64,000 nucleotides of DNA from Pedobacter sp. SYP-B3415 (GTDB lineage Bacteria; Bacteroidota; Bacteroidia; Sphingobacteriales; Sphingobacteriaceae), in contig NZ_RXNQ01000004.1 of assembly GCF_004138205.1 (NCBI RefSeq), forward strand, positions 62,001-126,000. The letters are read 5' to 3'. This document shows positions 26,830 through 35,700 of this stretch, in pieces. Within the stretch, counting starts at the first letter, position 1. Each line of letters opens with the position of its first letter. The notes under the pieces are model-generated. The model did not search any database and was not told the origin of the DNA. It saw only the letters and a list, made by a program, of their open reading frames with translations. A program made the position numbers and the translations under genes.

Positions 26830-27903
26830 TTAGTTATTCGTTTTAAAGACAGGAATAGGTTGAGCCGTTGTGGAAGGTGTTGCACCGGATATTGCCGGCC
26901 AGCCGTCCGCCCAGGTAAGTTTATCGAGGAACAAAGCCCTGCGGTTCGGACCATTAGGGATCATCGGATTTGAGACTTCGATACCGTGGTAGATAAACCA
27001 GTCGGTGCCCGCATCATCGGTAATGATTCTGGCATTGTGGCCCGGGCCGGCTATTTTATCGTTACGTGCAATTAGCAGGGTCCCGTTTCCACGCTGGGCA
27101 ATGTCCTTTCCATCCCGGTCCAGATAGGGCCCGCGCAAATTTTCAGAACGGCCGACACGCACCTGGTAAATGCTTGCGGCGCCATCGCAGCAATTGTTTT
27201 TTGAACCGAAGAAATAATAATAGTTACCTCTTTTATGAATCATAACAGCTTCGAAGTCGCCGGCGGCAATCTTGAACCTGGCATTTTTGTCTGCCACCGA
27301 TTTAGCATCGGCAGCAAGCGGCACTCCCCAGGTACCGTTGTTAGCTGCAGAGCTGTAGCTGCCAAAAAACAAGTACTTTTGGCCATTGTCTTCCATATAA
27401 AACGGATCAATTGCGTTCGGAACACCCATCTCTGAGCTCAGGAAAAGTTTTCCATGGTCTGTATACGGGCCATCAGGCTTCGCAGCCGTTGCGAGGCCGA
27501 TACCGGGATTTGAATCGGCCCAGACCGAATAAGAGTAGTACAGAAAATACTGCCCGTTTATAACATGTGCATCGGGAGCCCAGATACCGCCTTCTGCTTT
27601 CCAGGCGGGTTTGCTTGCGAATGCGTCGCGGATGTATACCCAGTCTGTGAGGTCCCTTGACCGGGCAATAGGAACAACTTTATGCCCCTGGCTTGCACCC
27701 CAGAAATCTTCTGTTCCGAAAACGTAAAAATAGCCGGTAGCCGGATCGCGCATGATAGACGGATCTGCCATAACAGGGATAAATACCGGGTTGGTATAAG
27801 TTGTCTTTTTGACTGGTTCAGGAACAGGCTCCTGTGTCGCCTGGTCCGTTTTTCCGCAGCCCAGCAGAATGAATAATGAAAAAAAATAGAAACGTCTGTT
27901 CAT
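26830..27903 (-). CDS. Family 43 glycoside hydrolase lipoprotein (arabinanase-like, third of three), 357 aa
   Basis: A GH43 propeller with a lipobox ending ILLGC (Cys16), so likely surface- or periplasm-anchored. Triad residues: Asp in PVMADPSIMRDP, Asp in NAIDPFYMEDNG and Glu in FEAVMIHKRGNYYYFFG. The SKNNCCDGAASIYQVRVGRS segment and AGPGHNARIITDDAG closely recall arabinan endo-1,5-alpha-L-arabinosidases (GH43 subfamilies 4/5). The arabinan preference is therefore a reasonable but unproven inference. First enzyme gene after susD; a hairpin occupies the 43-nt gap between them. Confidence 0.88.
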   Translation of the reverse strand: MNRRFYFFSLFILLGCGKTDQATQEPVPEPVKKTTYTNPVFIPVMADPSIMRDPATGYFYVFGTEDFWGASQGHKVVPIARSRDLTDWVYIRDAFASKPAWKAEGGIWAPDAHVINGQYFLYYSYSVWADSNPGIGLATAAKPDGPYTDHGKLFLSSEMGVPNAIDPFYMEDNGQKYLFFGSYSSAANNGTWGVPLAADAKSVADKNARFKIAAGDFEAVMIHKRGNYYYFFGSKNNCCDGAASIYQVRVGRSENLRGPYLDRDGKDIAQRGNGTLLIARNDKIAGPGHNARIITDDAGTDWFIYHGIEVSNPMIPNGPNRRALFLDKLTWADGWPAISGATPSTTAQPIPVFKTNN

Positions 27904-27917
27904 AGATATGAGTTAAA

Positions 27918-27938
27918 GCCGGCAGCCGTGCTGCCGGC
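27918..27938 (-). promoter_or_regulatory. Hairpin directly after susD
   Basis: A perfect 8-bp inverted repeat (GCCGGCAG at 27918-27925, CTGCCGGC at 27931-27938) with loop CCGTG. It lies between the susD stop codon and the start of the GH43 gene, without a U tract. It shares the GCCGGCAG core with the second PUL hairpin at 25597. Such a structure may protect or set apart the susCD mRNA from the enzyme genes. Confidence 0.6.
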
Positions 27939-27946
27939 CATATAAG

Positions 27947-29473
27947 TTAGTACCCCGGGTTCTGCCGGAGGTTTGTATTGTTTTCTACTTCGATCTGAGG
28001 AAGCGGCAAACGAATGCTTTTCCCGACAACGAAGTTTCTGAAATCCGGATCACGTTCAGCCACCCGGTTTACGCCAGCCTGCGTATCCAGGTCTCCCCAA
28101 CGTTTCAGGTCGGCCCAGCGAACGCTTTCTCCGCATAGTTCGAGCAGTCTTTCGGTTTTCAGGCGTTCCCTGAACAAAGCCTGATCATTCCCGATGGCGG
28201 GGTAAGCGGTGGCCAAAGGCGCCATCTTTGCCCGCGCGCGAACCCGGTTTACATAGGTATACGCATCTGCAGTCTGGCCAAGCTCGTTCTGCACTTCGGC
28301 ATACATCAGCAAGACGTCAGCATAGCGGATTACGCGGTTATTGATCTGGTTGAAGTAGTCTTCGTTACTGCGCATGTAATCGCGCGAGTATTTCTTAAAC
28401 CAGGCCTCGTCGGCATCCCACTGCCAACTCCGGCCGTAGGTTTTTACACCGAAATCAGTTTCAGACCCGGGATAAAACAACGTATGCTGCAAACGCGGGT
28501 CAATTTGACCGTCTGTCGTTTTTTCCTTTTTAAATTCTGCTACTATCCAGTTTCTGGCCTGGCCGTCAGACCACCCGATACTCCGCGGCGCAAAGAACTG
28601 TGAGCGGTTACTGCCCATATTTGAGTTCGGATTGTCGCCCTCCGCATTCTTATTTACATCAGAGAACTGGATCTCGAAAACCGACTCCTTGTTATTTTCA
28701 TTTTCCGCCCTGAAATTGTCCTGGTAGTTAACAAGGTCATAAAAGTTTCTGCCCGTGCCCGTAACCAGGTAGTCGAGAGCGGTTTTTGCCTGAGCCCATT
28801 TTTTCTGCTGCATAAGTGCCCGGCCAAGCATGGCCTGCGCAGCTCCTTTCGTAGCTCGGCCAAGGTCATTGCCTGTCCATTGCTCCGGAAGGCCTGAACT
28901 CGCTTCAGTCAGATCCTTTTCTACAAGCGCCCATACTTCAGCCAGTGTGCTTTGTTTTGGCATGTCTTCGGGACGCTGCGTTGTGGTTACGATGGGGAAA
29001 TTCTCCCAGAGTACGGCTGCGTAATAGTAGTAAAAACCGCGAAGAAATTTTGCCTGCGCAATAAGCTGAGTCTTGCGGGTCTGGTCAAATTGTATATTCG
29101 GCACATTTTCAAGTACCTGATTGCACCTGAATATAGCTTTATAAAAGTCGCGGTAGGTGTTTACGTTACCTTCCCAGAAATTATAGTTTACGTATTGAAA
29201 GCGGGTCCAGTCGGCAAGCTCTACCCAGGGACTTTTACTGAAGCCTTCATCAGAGGTGAGGTCGAGTCGGAAATAAATCCAGCGGTTGAAGCCTCCGTTC
29301 TGATAAAACATGTGATAAATGGCATTGACGCCCTTTTGTGCATCTGCTTCGGTTCTCCAGAACTGATCCGTTGTTAAGGTATTCGGATTGCTCTGGTCCA
29401 GCAGGTCTTTTTTACAGCCGGCCGTGCTGACAAGCAGACCCGCAAAAAATATGATGAGAAAAGTCTTTTTCAT
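27947..29473 (-). CDS. susD: SusD/RagB-type outer-membrane nutrient-binding lipoprotein, 508 aa
   Basis: The glycan-binding lid of a SusCD importer on the cell surface. The lipobox is STAGC with Cys20, followed by KKDLLDQSNPNTLTTDQFW typical of SusD N-termini. The TPR-rich body includes LIAQAKFLRGFYYYYAAVLW, GRATKGAAQAMLGRALMQQK and RYADVLLMYAEVQNELGQ. A C-terminal NRVRARA and LCGESVRWADLKRWG follow, all hallmark motifs. It follows susC by 11 nt. The symbol indicates the family, not starch specificity. Confidence 0.95.
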   Translation of the reverse strand: MKKTFLIIFFAGLLVSTAGCKKDLLDQSNPNTLTTDQFWRTEADAQKGVNAIYHMFYQNGGFNRWIYFRLDLTSDEGFSKSPWVELADWTRFQYVNYNFWEGNVNTYRDFYKAIFRCNQVLENVPNIQFDQTRKTQLIAQAKFLRGFYYYYAAVLWENFPIVTTTQRPEDMPKQSTLAEVWALVEKDLTEASSGLPEQWTGNDLGRATKGAAQAMLGRALMQQKKWAQAKTALDYLVTGTGRNFYDLVNYQDNFRAENENNKESVFEIQFSDVNKNAEGDNPNSNMGSNRSQFFAPRSIGWSDGQARNWIVAEFKKEKTTDGQIDPRLQHTLFYPGSETDFGVKTYGRSWQWDADEAWFKKYSRDYMRSNEDYFNQINNRVIRYADVLLMYAEVQNELGQTADAYTYVNRVRARAKMAPLATAYPAIGNDQALFRERLKTERLLELCGESVRWADLKRWGDLDTQAGVNRVAERDPDFRNFVVGKSIRLPLPQIEVENNTNLRQNPGY

Positions 29474-29484
29474 TTTGTTCTGTG

Positions 29485-32400
29485 TTAAAATCCAAACTGT
29501 AGGCCAACTGAAACGGTGCGAAGATTCGGGAAGGCACCAAAATCGTAACCTTTCTCGAAAATGCTTCCGTTGCTGAATTCAGGATCTAAACCTGTGTATT
29601 TGGTAATGGTGATCAGATTCTGGCCCGAAACTGAAATCTGCGCCCGGCTGAAACCAGCCCGCTTTACAAAATCAGCAGGAAGATTGTATGAAATTGCAAC
29701 ATATTTCATCCTGGCAAAGCTTCCGTTCTCCAGCCAGCGGTCAGTATCGCCCCTAGAATTGAGGGTCGATGCGTAGTATGCGCGTGGTGTTGTGGTGTTG
29801 GGATTTTGCGGTGTCCAGGGTTGTATGCCGGCCGGATAGTTTGAGTTGTCGTCAAACCGCTCAATAACGCTGCGCGGGCCATTAAATACCGTCGAGCCAA
29901 AAGAGCCGAACCAGTCCATCGAAAATTCAAAGTTCTTATAAGATAAACCAAAGTTCAGGCCCAGCTCGTATTTCGGCCAGGGGCTTCCTACAACAACCTT
30001 GTCAGAATTTGTAATCTGTCCATCGCCGTTGTTGTCTCTGAAGCGGATGTCGCCTGGTTTGGCGCCAGGCTGGATGACCGTTCCCTGGGCGTTTCGATAG
30101 TTATCGACTTCTGCCTGGTTTTGAAAAAGCCCGTCTGTCTGCAGCACATACCACATACCGATTGGCTGACCAACTTCAGTCACCGTATTGCCAACATATG
30201 TTTTATTTTTATTGTAGCCCAGGTCAAGCACCTTATTGCGCAGGGTCGTAAAGTTTGCCGTGACATTGTATTTAAGGGGATTATCATTGTTTGCATAACC
30301 TGCAGTTACTTCGAATCCGCGGTTTCCAAGCGTCACACCGTTCACGCGTGGATTTCCACCGTCGTTTCCGGTCGAAATCAGCAACGGATATTCGAGTAGC
30401 ACGTCTTTGGTTTTTGCAATAAAATATTCAGCGCTGACGGTAAGTTTGCTGTCAAGAAAAGCAGCATCGAACCCGTAATTCTGCTGTACCAGTTCTTCCC
30501 AGCGCAGGTCGCTGTTAGCCAGTTTCACCTGTGTTGCGCCAGGCTGAACGTTTTGCCCTGGTCCCAGCACGATGGTAGAAAATGTATTGATAAGCGGGAT
30601 GTAGTCGTATGGCCCGATGTTACTGCTGCCAAGCGTACCATAACTTGCTCGTAATTTCAGGTCATTGAGCCATTTTACTTTAAAAAATTCCTCGTTACTG
30701 ATCCGCCATGCAGCAGACACCGATGGGAAATTACCAAACTTGTACTCCGGTCCGAATCTCGAAACGCCGTCACGACGGAATACGCCATTGATCAAATACT
30801 TATCGGCATAATTGTATTCTGCCCGGCCGAAGTAAGAAATGATGTCTGTGCGGTTGCGGAAACCACCGGTCAAACCTTCGTTACCTTGATCCAGCACATC
30901 ATAGTAACCACCGCTCGGATTCGGAAGCAGGTTTCGTTTCGTTCCCCATATCTGTGCGTAACTGTCCTGCTGGTAAGACTGCCCCGCGATCACATTGATG
31001 CTATGTTTACCAAAGTTCTCAGTAAAGGTCAGGGTGTTTTCGATTAGCTTGGTCGCAGACTCTGCCCGGTTTTCATTGGCAATAGCCGGATCAAATGCCT
31101 GGTTTAGCGTCCAGAAACCGTCTTTCTTTAAATATTTATAATGGTCTCTGCTGGTTTCGTACCCAAGATTGAGGCGGTATTTCAACGATTTTAAGATCTG
31201 AAGTTCGCCGAAGATGTTTCCGCGAAGGCGAAGGTTTTCCAGGGAGCGGTCTTCAAGATCTGCAATAGCCAGCGGATTCGTGCCGAACGTACGGGCACGC
31301 TGCTCGTCTCCGTAGCCATAACCACCCGGATTTGCCGCATTATAAACCGGAATTGTCGGCAGCATCCGGATGACGTCGATGATCGGGTTGCCTGACATTT
31401 CATCCGCTTTGGCGTTTGTGATAGCCAGGTTCTGACCAATTGTGAAAATTCCTTTTTTTCCCTGGGTGTTAACGCGGAAGCTCAGGCGGTCAAAGCCGGT
31501 ACTGATCACCGCGCCTTTGTTGCCAAAATAACCTGCAGACACCAGATAGTTGCCCGTGTTCGATCCACCTGAAAAAGTGATGTTATGATCCTGAACATTT
31601 CCGGTTCTGAAGGCCACGTCCTGCCAGTCGGTATTGACGGTCAGATCAAGATTTTGCCTGTTGGCGCCGGCATTGTCATAAGCCATGAAATTGATCCTGG
31701 AAAATTCTTCGGTGCCGGCGAGATCATACCTTGGAATAGTCTGGATACTGCTTTTACCGCTGAATTCTACCTGCAGCGGACCTTCTTTCCCTTTCCGGGT
31801 TGTAATAATGATGACCCCGTTCGCCGCACGCGAGCCGTAAATTGCGGCTGCAGAGGCGTCTTTCAGGATCTGGATTGATTCAATATCGGCCGGGTTAAAG
31901 TCACGGCCTGCGTTGGTAACAAGCCCGTCAATTACATACAAAGGGTTCGTTCCTGACAGGTTTTTTAATCCCCTGATCTGGATCTGTGCTTCAGAACCAG
32001 GCTGACCGCCACCCCGAACTTTTATGCCCGACGCAAGTCCCTGAAGGGATTCGGAAACAGTTGTAGACTGGCGTTTTTTTACATCCTGCGCCCTGACAAC
32101 CGAAACTGCCCCTGTCAAATCCTTCTTCAGCTGCGTTCCATAGCCTACAACAACAACCTCCTCAAGGGCCTGCTCGTCACTCTGTAAGGTTAGGGTGATG
32201 GATGTCCTGCCGCCAAGGGCCTGTTCCTGCTCTGCATAACCGATGCTGCTGAAAACAAGCGTAACCTGAAGGTCTGGTACATCGATACTGAACCTGCCGC
32301 TGCCGTCTGTGGTTGTAACGCGGTTCGTGTTTTTGATTTTCACGGTGACGCCGGGAACAGCTTCGCCTTTTGCATCGGCCACTGTACCCGTGACTCTCTG

Positions 32401-32529
32401 GTTCTGCGCATGTACTGCCGCTGAGATTCCGAGCCACAGAATTAAAAGGGTGAGAACGGTCTTTCCGCCGGGGAACAACCGTTTTCCGGGGCGCCAGAAG
32501 CGCCGCTGAAATGGTAAAGTTTTGCTCAT
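29485..32529 (-). CDS. susC: SusC/RagA-type TonB-linked outer-membrane transporter, 1014 aa
   Basis: The TonB-dependent barrel that imports oligosaccharides across the outer membrane together with SusD. After a long N-terminal signal region (hydrophobic TVLTLLILWLGISAAVHA) comes a carboxypeptidase-D-like domain (RVTGTVADAKGEAVPGVTV, about residues 45-120). The characteristic EEVVVVGYGTQLKKDLTGAV stretch, the plug (IQIRGLKNLSGTNPLYVIDG, DIESIQILKDASAAAIYG, ANGVIIITTRKGK) and the beta-barrel to the end follow. No STN domain is seen, so direct anti-sigma signalling is unlikely; control is presumably by the divergent HTCS. First gene of the PUL operon. Confidence 0.96.
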   Translation of the reverse strand: MSKTLPFQRRFWRPGKRLFPGGKTVLTLLILWLGISAAVHAQNQRVTGTVADAKGEAVPGVTVKIKNTNRVTTTDGSGRFSIDVPDLQVTLVFSSIGYAEQEQALGGRTSITLTLQSDEQALEEVVVVGYGTQLKKDLTGAVSVVRAQDVKKRQSTTVSESLQGLASGIKVRGGGQPGSEAQIQIRGLKNLSGTNPLYVIDGLVTNAGRDFNPADIESIQILKDASAAAIYGSRAANGVIIITTRKGKEGPLQVEFSGKSSIQTIPRYDLAGTEEFSRINFMAYDNAGANRQNLDLTVNTDWQDVAFRTGNVQDHNITFSGGSNTGNYLVSAGYFGNKGAVISTGFDRLSFRVNTQGKKGIFTIGQNLAITNAKADEMSGNPIIDVIRMLPTIPVYNAANPGGYGYGDEQRARTFGTNPLAIADLEDRSLENLRLRGNIFGELQILKSLKYRLNLGYETSRDHYKYLKKDGFWTLNQAFDPAIANENRAESATKLIENTLTFTENFGKHSINVIAGQSYQQDSYAQIWGTKRNLLPNPSGGYYDVLDQGNEGLTGGFRNRTDIISYFGRAEYNYADKYLINGVFRRDGVSRFGPEYKFGNFPSVSAAWRISNEEFFKVKWLNDLKLRASYGTLGSSNIGPYDYIPLINTFSTIVLGPGQNVQPGATQVKLANSDLRWEELVQQNYGFDAAFLDSKLTVSAEYFIAKTKDVLLEYPLLISTGNDGGNPRVNGVTLGNRGFEVTAGYANNDNPLKYNVTANFTTLRNKVLDLGYNKNKTYVGNTVTEVGQPIGMWYVLQTDGLFQNQAEVDNYRNAQGTVIQPGAKPGDIRFRDNNGDGQITNSDKVVVGSPWPKYELGLNFGLSYKNFEFSMDWFGSFGSTVFNGPRSVIERFDDNSNYPAGIQPWTPQNPNTTTPRAYYASTLNSRGDTDRWLENGSFARMKYVAISYNLPADFVKRAGFSRAQISVSGQNLITITKYTGLDPEFSNGSIFEKGYDFGAFPNLRTVSVGLQFGF

Positions 32530-32608
32530 ATCTGGTTAGGTTTTTCAGGACGGCTTCCTGGTTGCTGGTGAAGACCGGCCGTCCGTATCTCCCAAAATGA
32601 ATCATTAT

Positions 32609-32631
32609 TTTTTGATCTTTCCGATCAAAAA
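32609..32631 (-). promoter_or_regulatory. Inverted repeat in the susC leader
   Basis: A perfect 9-bp inverted repeat (TTTTTGATC at 32609-32617, GATCAAAAA at 32623-32631) with a 5-nt spacer, in the 214-bp divergent region between susC and the HTCS gene. It lies about 80 nt upstream of the susC start and downstream of a candidate -7 element. It could be an operator-like site or a leader hairpin. Confidence 0.5.
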
Positions 32632-32646
32632 TTTGTCCCGGCGTGT

Positions 32647-32654
32647 CAAAATTA
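32647..32654 (-). promoter_or_regulatory. Candidate -7 element of the susC promoter
   Basis: On the minus strand this reads TAATTTTG, a perfect TAnnTTTG match. It would start transcription near 32641 and give a leader of about 110 nt before susC. No good -33 TTG lies at the usual spacing, which would fit a promoter depending on an activator such as the neighbouring HTCS. Confidence 0.45.
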
Positions 32655-32743
32655 GCTATTCAGGCGCCCAGAAGGCGATTTATCAATAGTACTCGGATAT
32701 CTGGCTGCAAAAGGATAAATTCGCTATCAACCAAATATAACCT

Positions 32744-35700
32744 GTGAAAAAACTATCGCTCATCTTATTCCTGATCATGCTGGGGGGGCTCGGTCTTCAG
32801 GCACAACCGCCGAGTTTCAGACACTACCTGGTAGAAAACGGACTGTCTTATAATTCGGTGCTTTGCAGCGTACAGGACGGTCGCGGCTTTATGTGGTTTG
32901 GTACCAAAGACGGGCTGAATAAGTTTGACGGCTACACATTCAAGGTATTCCGCAATGAACGCGGTAATCCTTCCAGTCTGGGCAGTAATTTTATTCACAG
33001 CCTGCACGTAGACCAGCAGGGCATTTTATGGGTAGGCACGCTCCGCGGCCTTTACAGCTACAATGCATTGACAGAAACATTCGCTCTCTTTGCGCCTTCC
33101 AGGAACGATGATATTCGTGATATCGAATCAGACCTCGCGGGAAACCTCTGGTATATTGCTGGCGATAACCTCACTTGTTATAATCCTGTTACCCGGATCG
33201 TCAGAACTTACCCTCCGGGGAGATATTTTAATGCCACTTCCATTTGCGTTCGAAAAAACGGTGAGATCTGGGTTTCCACAACCGACGGCTTTCTCCAGCA
33301 ATACGACGCCAGGCGTGATACCTTCCGGCCTCATAACGTATTCAGAAACTCGAAGCCGGTGATTTCAAATTGGGTCGATAAGATCTACGATACCGGACGG
33401 AACTCCTTCCTCATCGGGACATCCAACCAGGGTGTAAAGCTATTTGATATCCGGAGCGGCAGTTACCGGGATGCGATTACCTACAATCAGGATGGAACCG
33501 AAATTTATGCCCGCGACTTCATACACCGCGGTGGTGATGAATACTGGATCGCTACAGAATCCGGACTGCTGATCTACAACCTGACAACCGGCGCCTATGA
33601 ACAGCTGGTAAAACACCGTCCGGATCCCTACGCACTTTCAGACAATGCACTGTATACACTGTGCAAAGACCGGGAAGGCGGAATCTGGTGTGGCACGTAT
33701 TTCGGCGGGTTGAACTATTGCGCTGTCCCCTACGCACCTTTTGAAAAGTTTTTTGATACAGGAGCACCTGGTGCGCTGCATGGGAACGCTGTGCGCGAGA
33801 TTACCAGCGATCGCAATGGCAAAATCTGGGTGGGTACAGAAGACGGCGGTCTTAACCGGTTTGATCCGGCTTCTGAAAGTTTTGTTAACTTCCGTCCAAC
33901 GGGTAGTTCCGGAATTGCACACTATAACATCCACGGACTGCTGACACACGGTAATGAACTATGGATCGGAACCTTTGAGCGTGGATTGGATGTGATGGAT
34001 GTTGGCACGGGCAGGGTGATCAGGCACTATGCTGCAGGAAGCGGCCCGAACGATCTCAAAAGCAATTTCGTTGAGTCGATCTACGGGACCAGCGAGGGAC
34101 GCATCCTGATCGGCACCTCAATGGGCGTTTACGCATACAACAGGATGCAGAACAACTTTGACCGGCTGCAATATTTTCCTGCCTGGTACCACTACTGTGC
34201 ATTCGCCGAAGACAGCAGCGGTAATCTCTGGGCCGGGTCGCTGCGCAACGGACTGCTTTCATATAACAAAAAGTCGCGCAAAACAACTTCCTTCACCTCC
34301 GGAAGCGGCCGGCACAGTCTGAGCAATAATTCCATCAACGGTCTTTTTATAGACAGTCATGGCGATCTCTGGATAGCCACCGAACATGGACTATGCCGGT
34401 ACAGGCAAAAAACAGGCGATTTTGACATATTGGATAAAAACAGCGGTTTTCCGAGCAACGTTTTTTATAAGATAGCTGAAGATAAAAAGGGAAACCTGTG
34501 GATCACGACAGCCGGTGGCCTCAGTTCATATGGGCTGCAAAGTAAAAAAATAACAAACTACAGTAAGGCCAACGGCTTGTTAAGTGACCAGTTTAATTAC
34601 AATTCGGGATACACAGACAAACAAGGTAGAATGTATTTTGGCAGCGTTAATGGCCTTGTGCGCTTCAATCCTAACGCCTTCAGACAAAACGCCTACGCGG
34701 CGCCCGTCTATCTCACAGGCTTTCAAATTTATAACGACGAAGTACCGATTAAGGAAAAAGGATCACCGCTTTCGCAGTCAATCAATTTTACCAGGAAAAT
34801 CAAACTCCGGCACTTGGAATCGACCTTCAGCATTGATTTTGCGGCACTTAGTTTCACAGCGCCTGAAATGACCGGCTATCGTTACAAAATGGAGGGCCTG
34901 GAAAAAAAATGGACCTATCTGAAGGGCAATCGAAAAGTTTACTTTACAAAGCTGGCGCCGGGCAGGTACACGTTCCTTGTCCGGGCAGCGACGGGCGGTG
35001 GTTCCCTGAACAGCCCGGTTACGAAACTTGAGATTGAAGTTTTACCGCCTTTCTGGCTAAGCAGCTGGGCTTATCTCTGTTATTTTCTGGCGGGCGCCTG
35101 CCTGTTTTATTTCCTGCTGCGTAACTATCATAGAAAGATAGACGAACAGAACCGAAGAAAATATGACCTGCTTGAGGCAGAAAAGGAAAAAGAGGTTTAT
35201 CGGGCTAAGATTGAATTCTTTACATACCTGACGCATGAGATCCGTACCCCGCTTACCCTCATCAAAGGACCACTCGAGGAGGTCATGCGGCAGGCAGGTC
35301 CGTCTGGTAACGTGCGCGCGAACTTAGAGTCGGTTGAAAAAAACACGGACCGGCTGTTGTCATTGACAAACCAGTTACTTGACTTCCGTAAAGCCGAGCA
35401 GCGCGGATTCAGTCTGAGCTTTGTACGGGTGGATATTGCAGCCTTGCTGAGGGAAAACTGCCGGCAATTTGAGTCGGAAGCGGTAAGAAAAGGTTTCTCA
35501 TTCAGTCTTGACCTTCCTGCTTCCCCGTTTGAGGCCTACGCGGATCCTGAAGCATTAAATAAGATTTTGAGCAACCTGCTCCAAAATGCATTTAAGTATG
35601 CTGATCTTCAGGTGAACGTGTCGCTGACAACATCGTCACAGCATTTTGAGATCCGGATCACAAACGACGGAGATCTGATCCCGGTTCAACTTCGTAAGCG

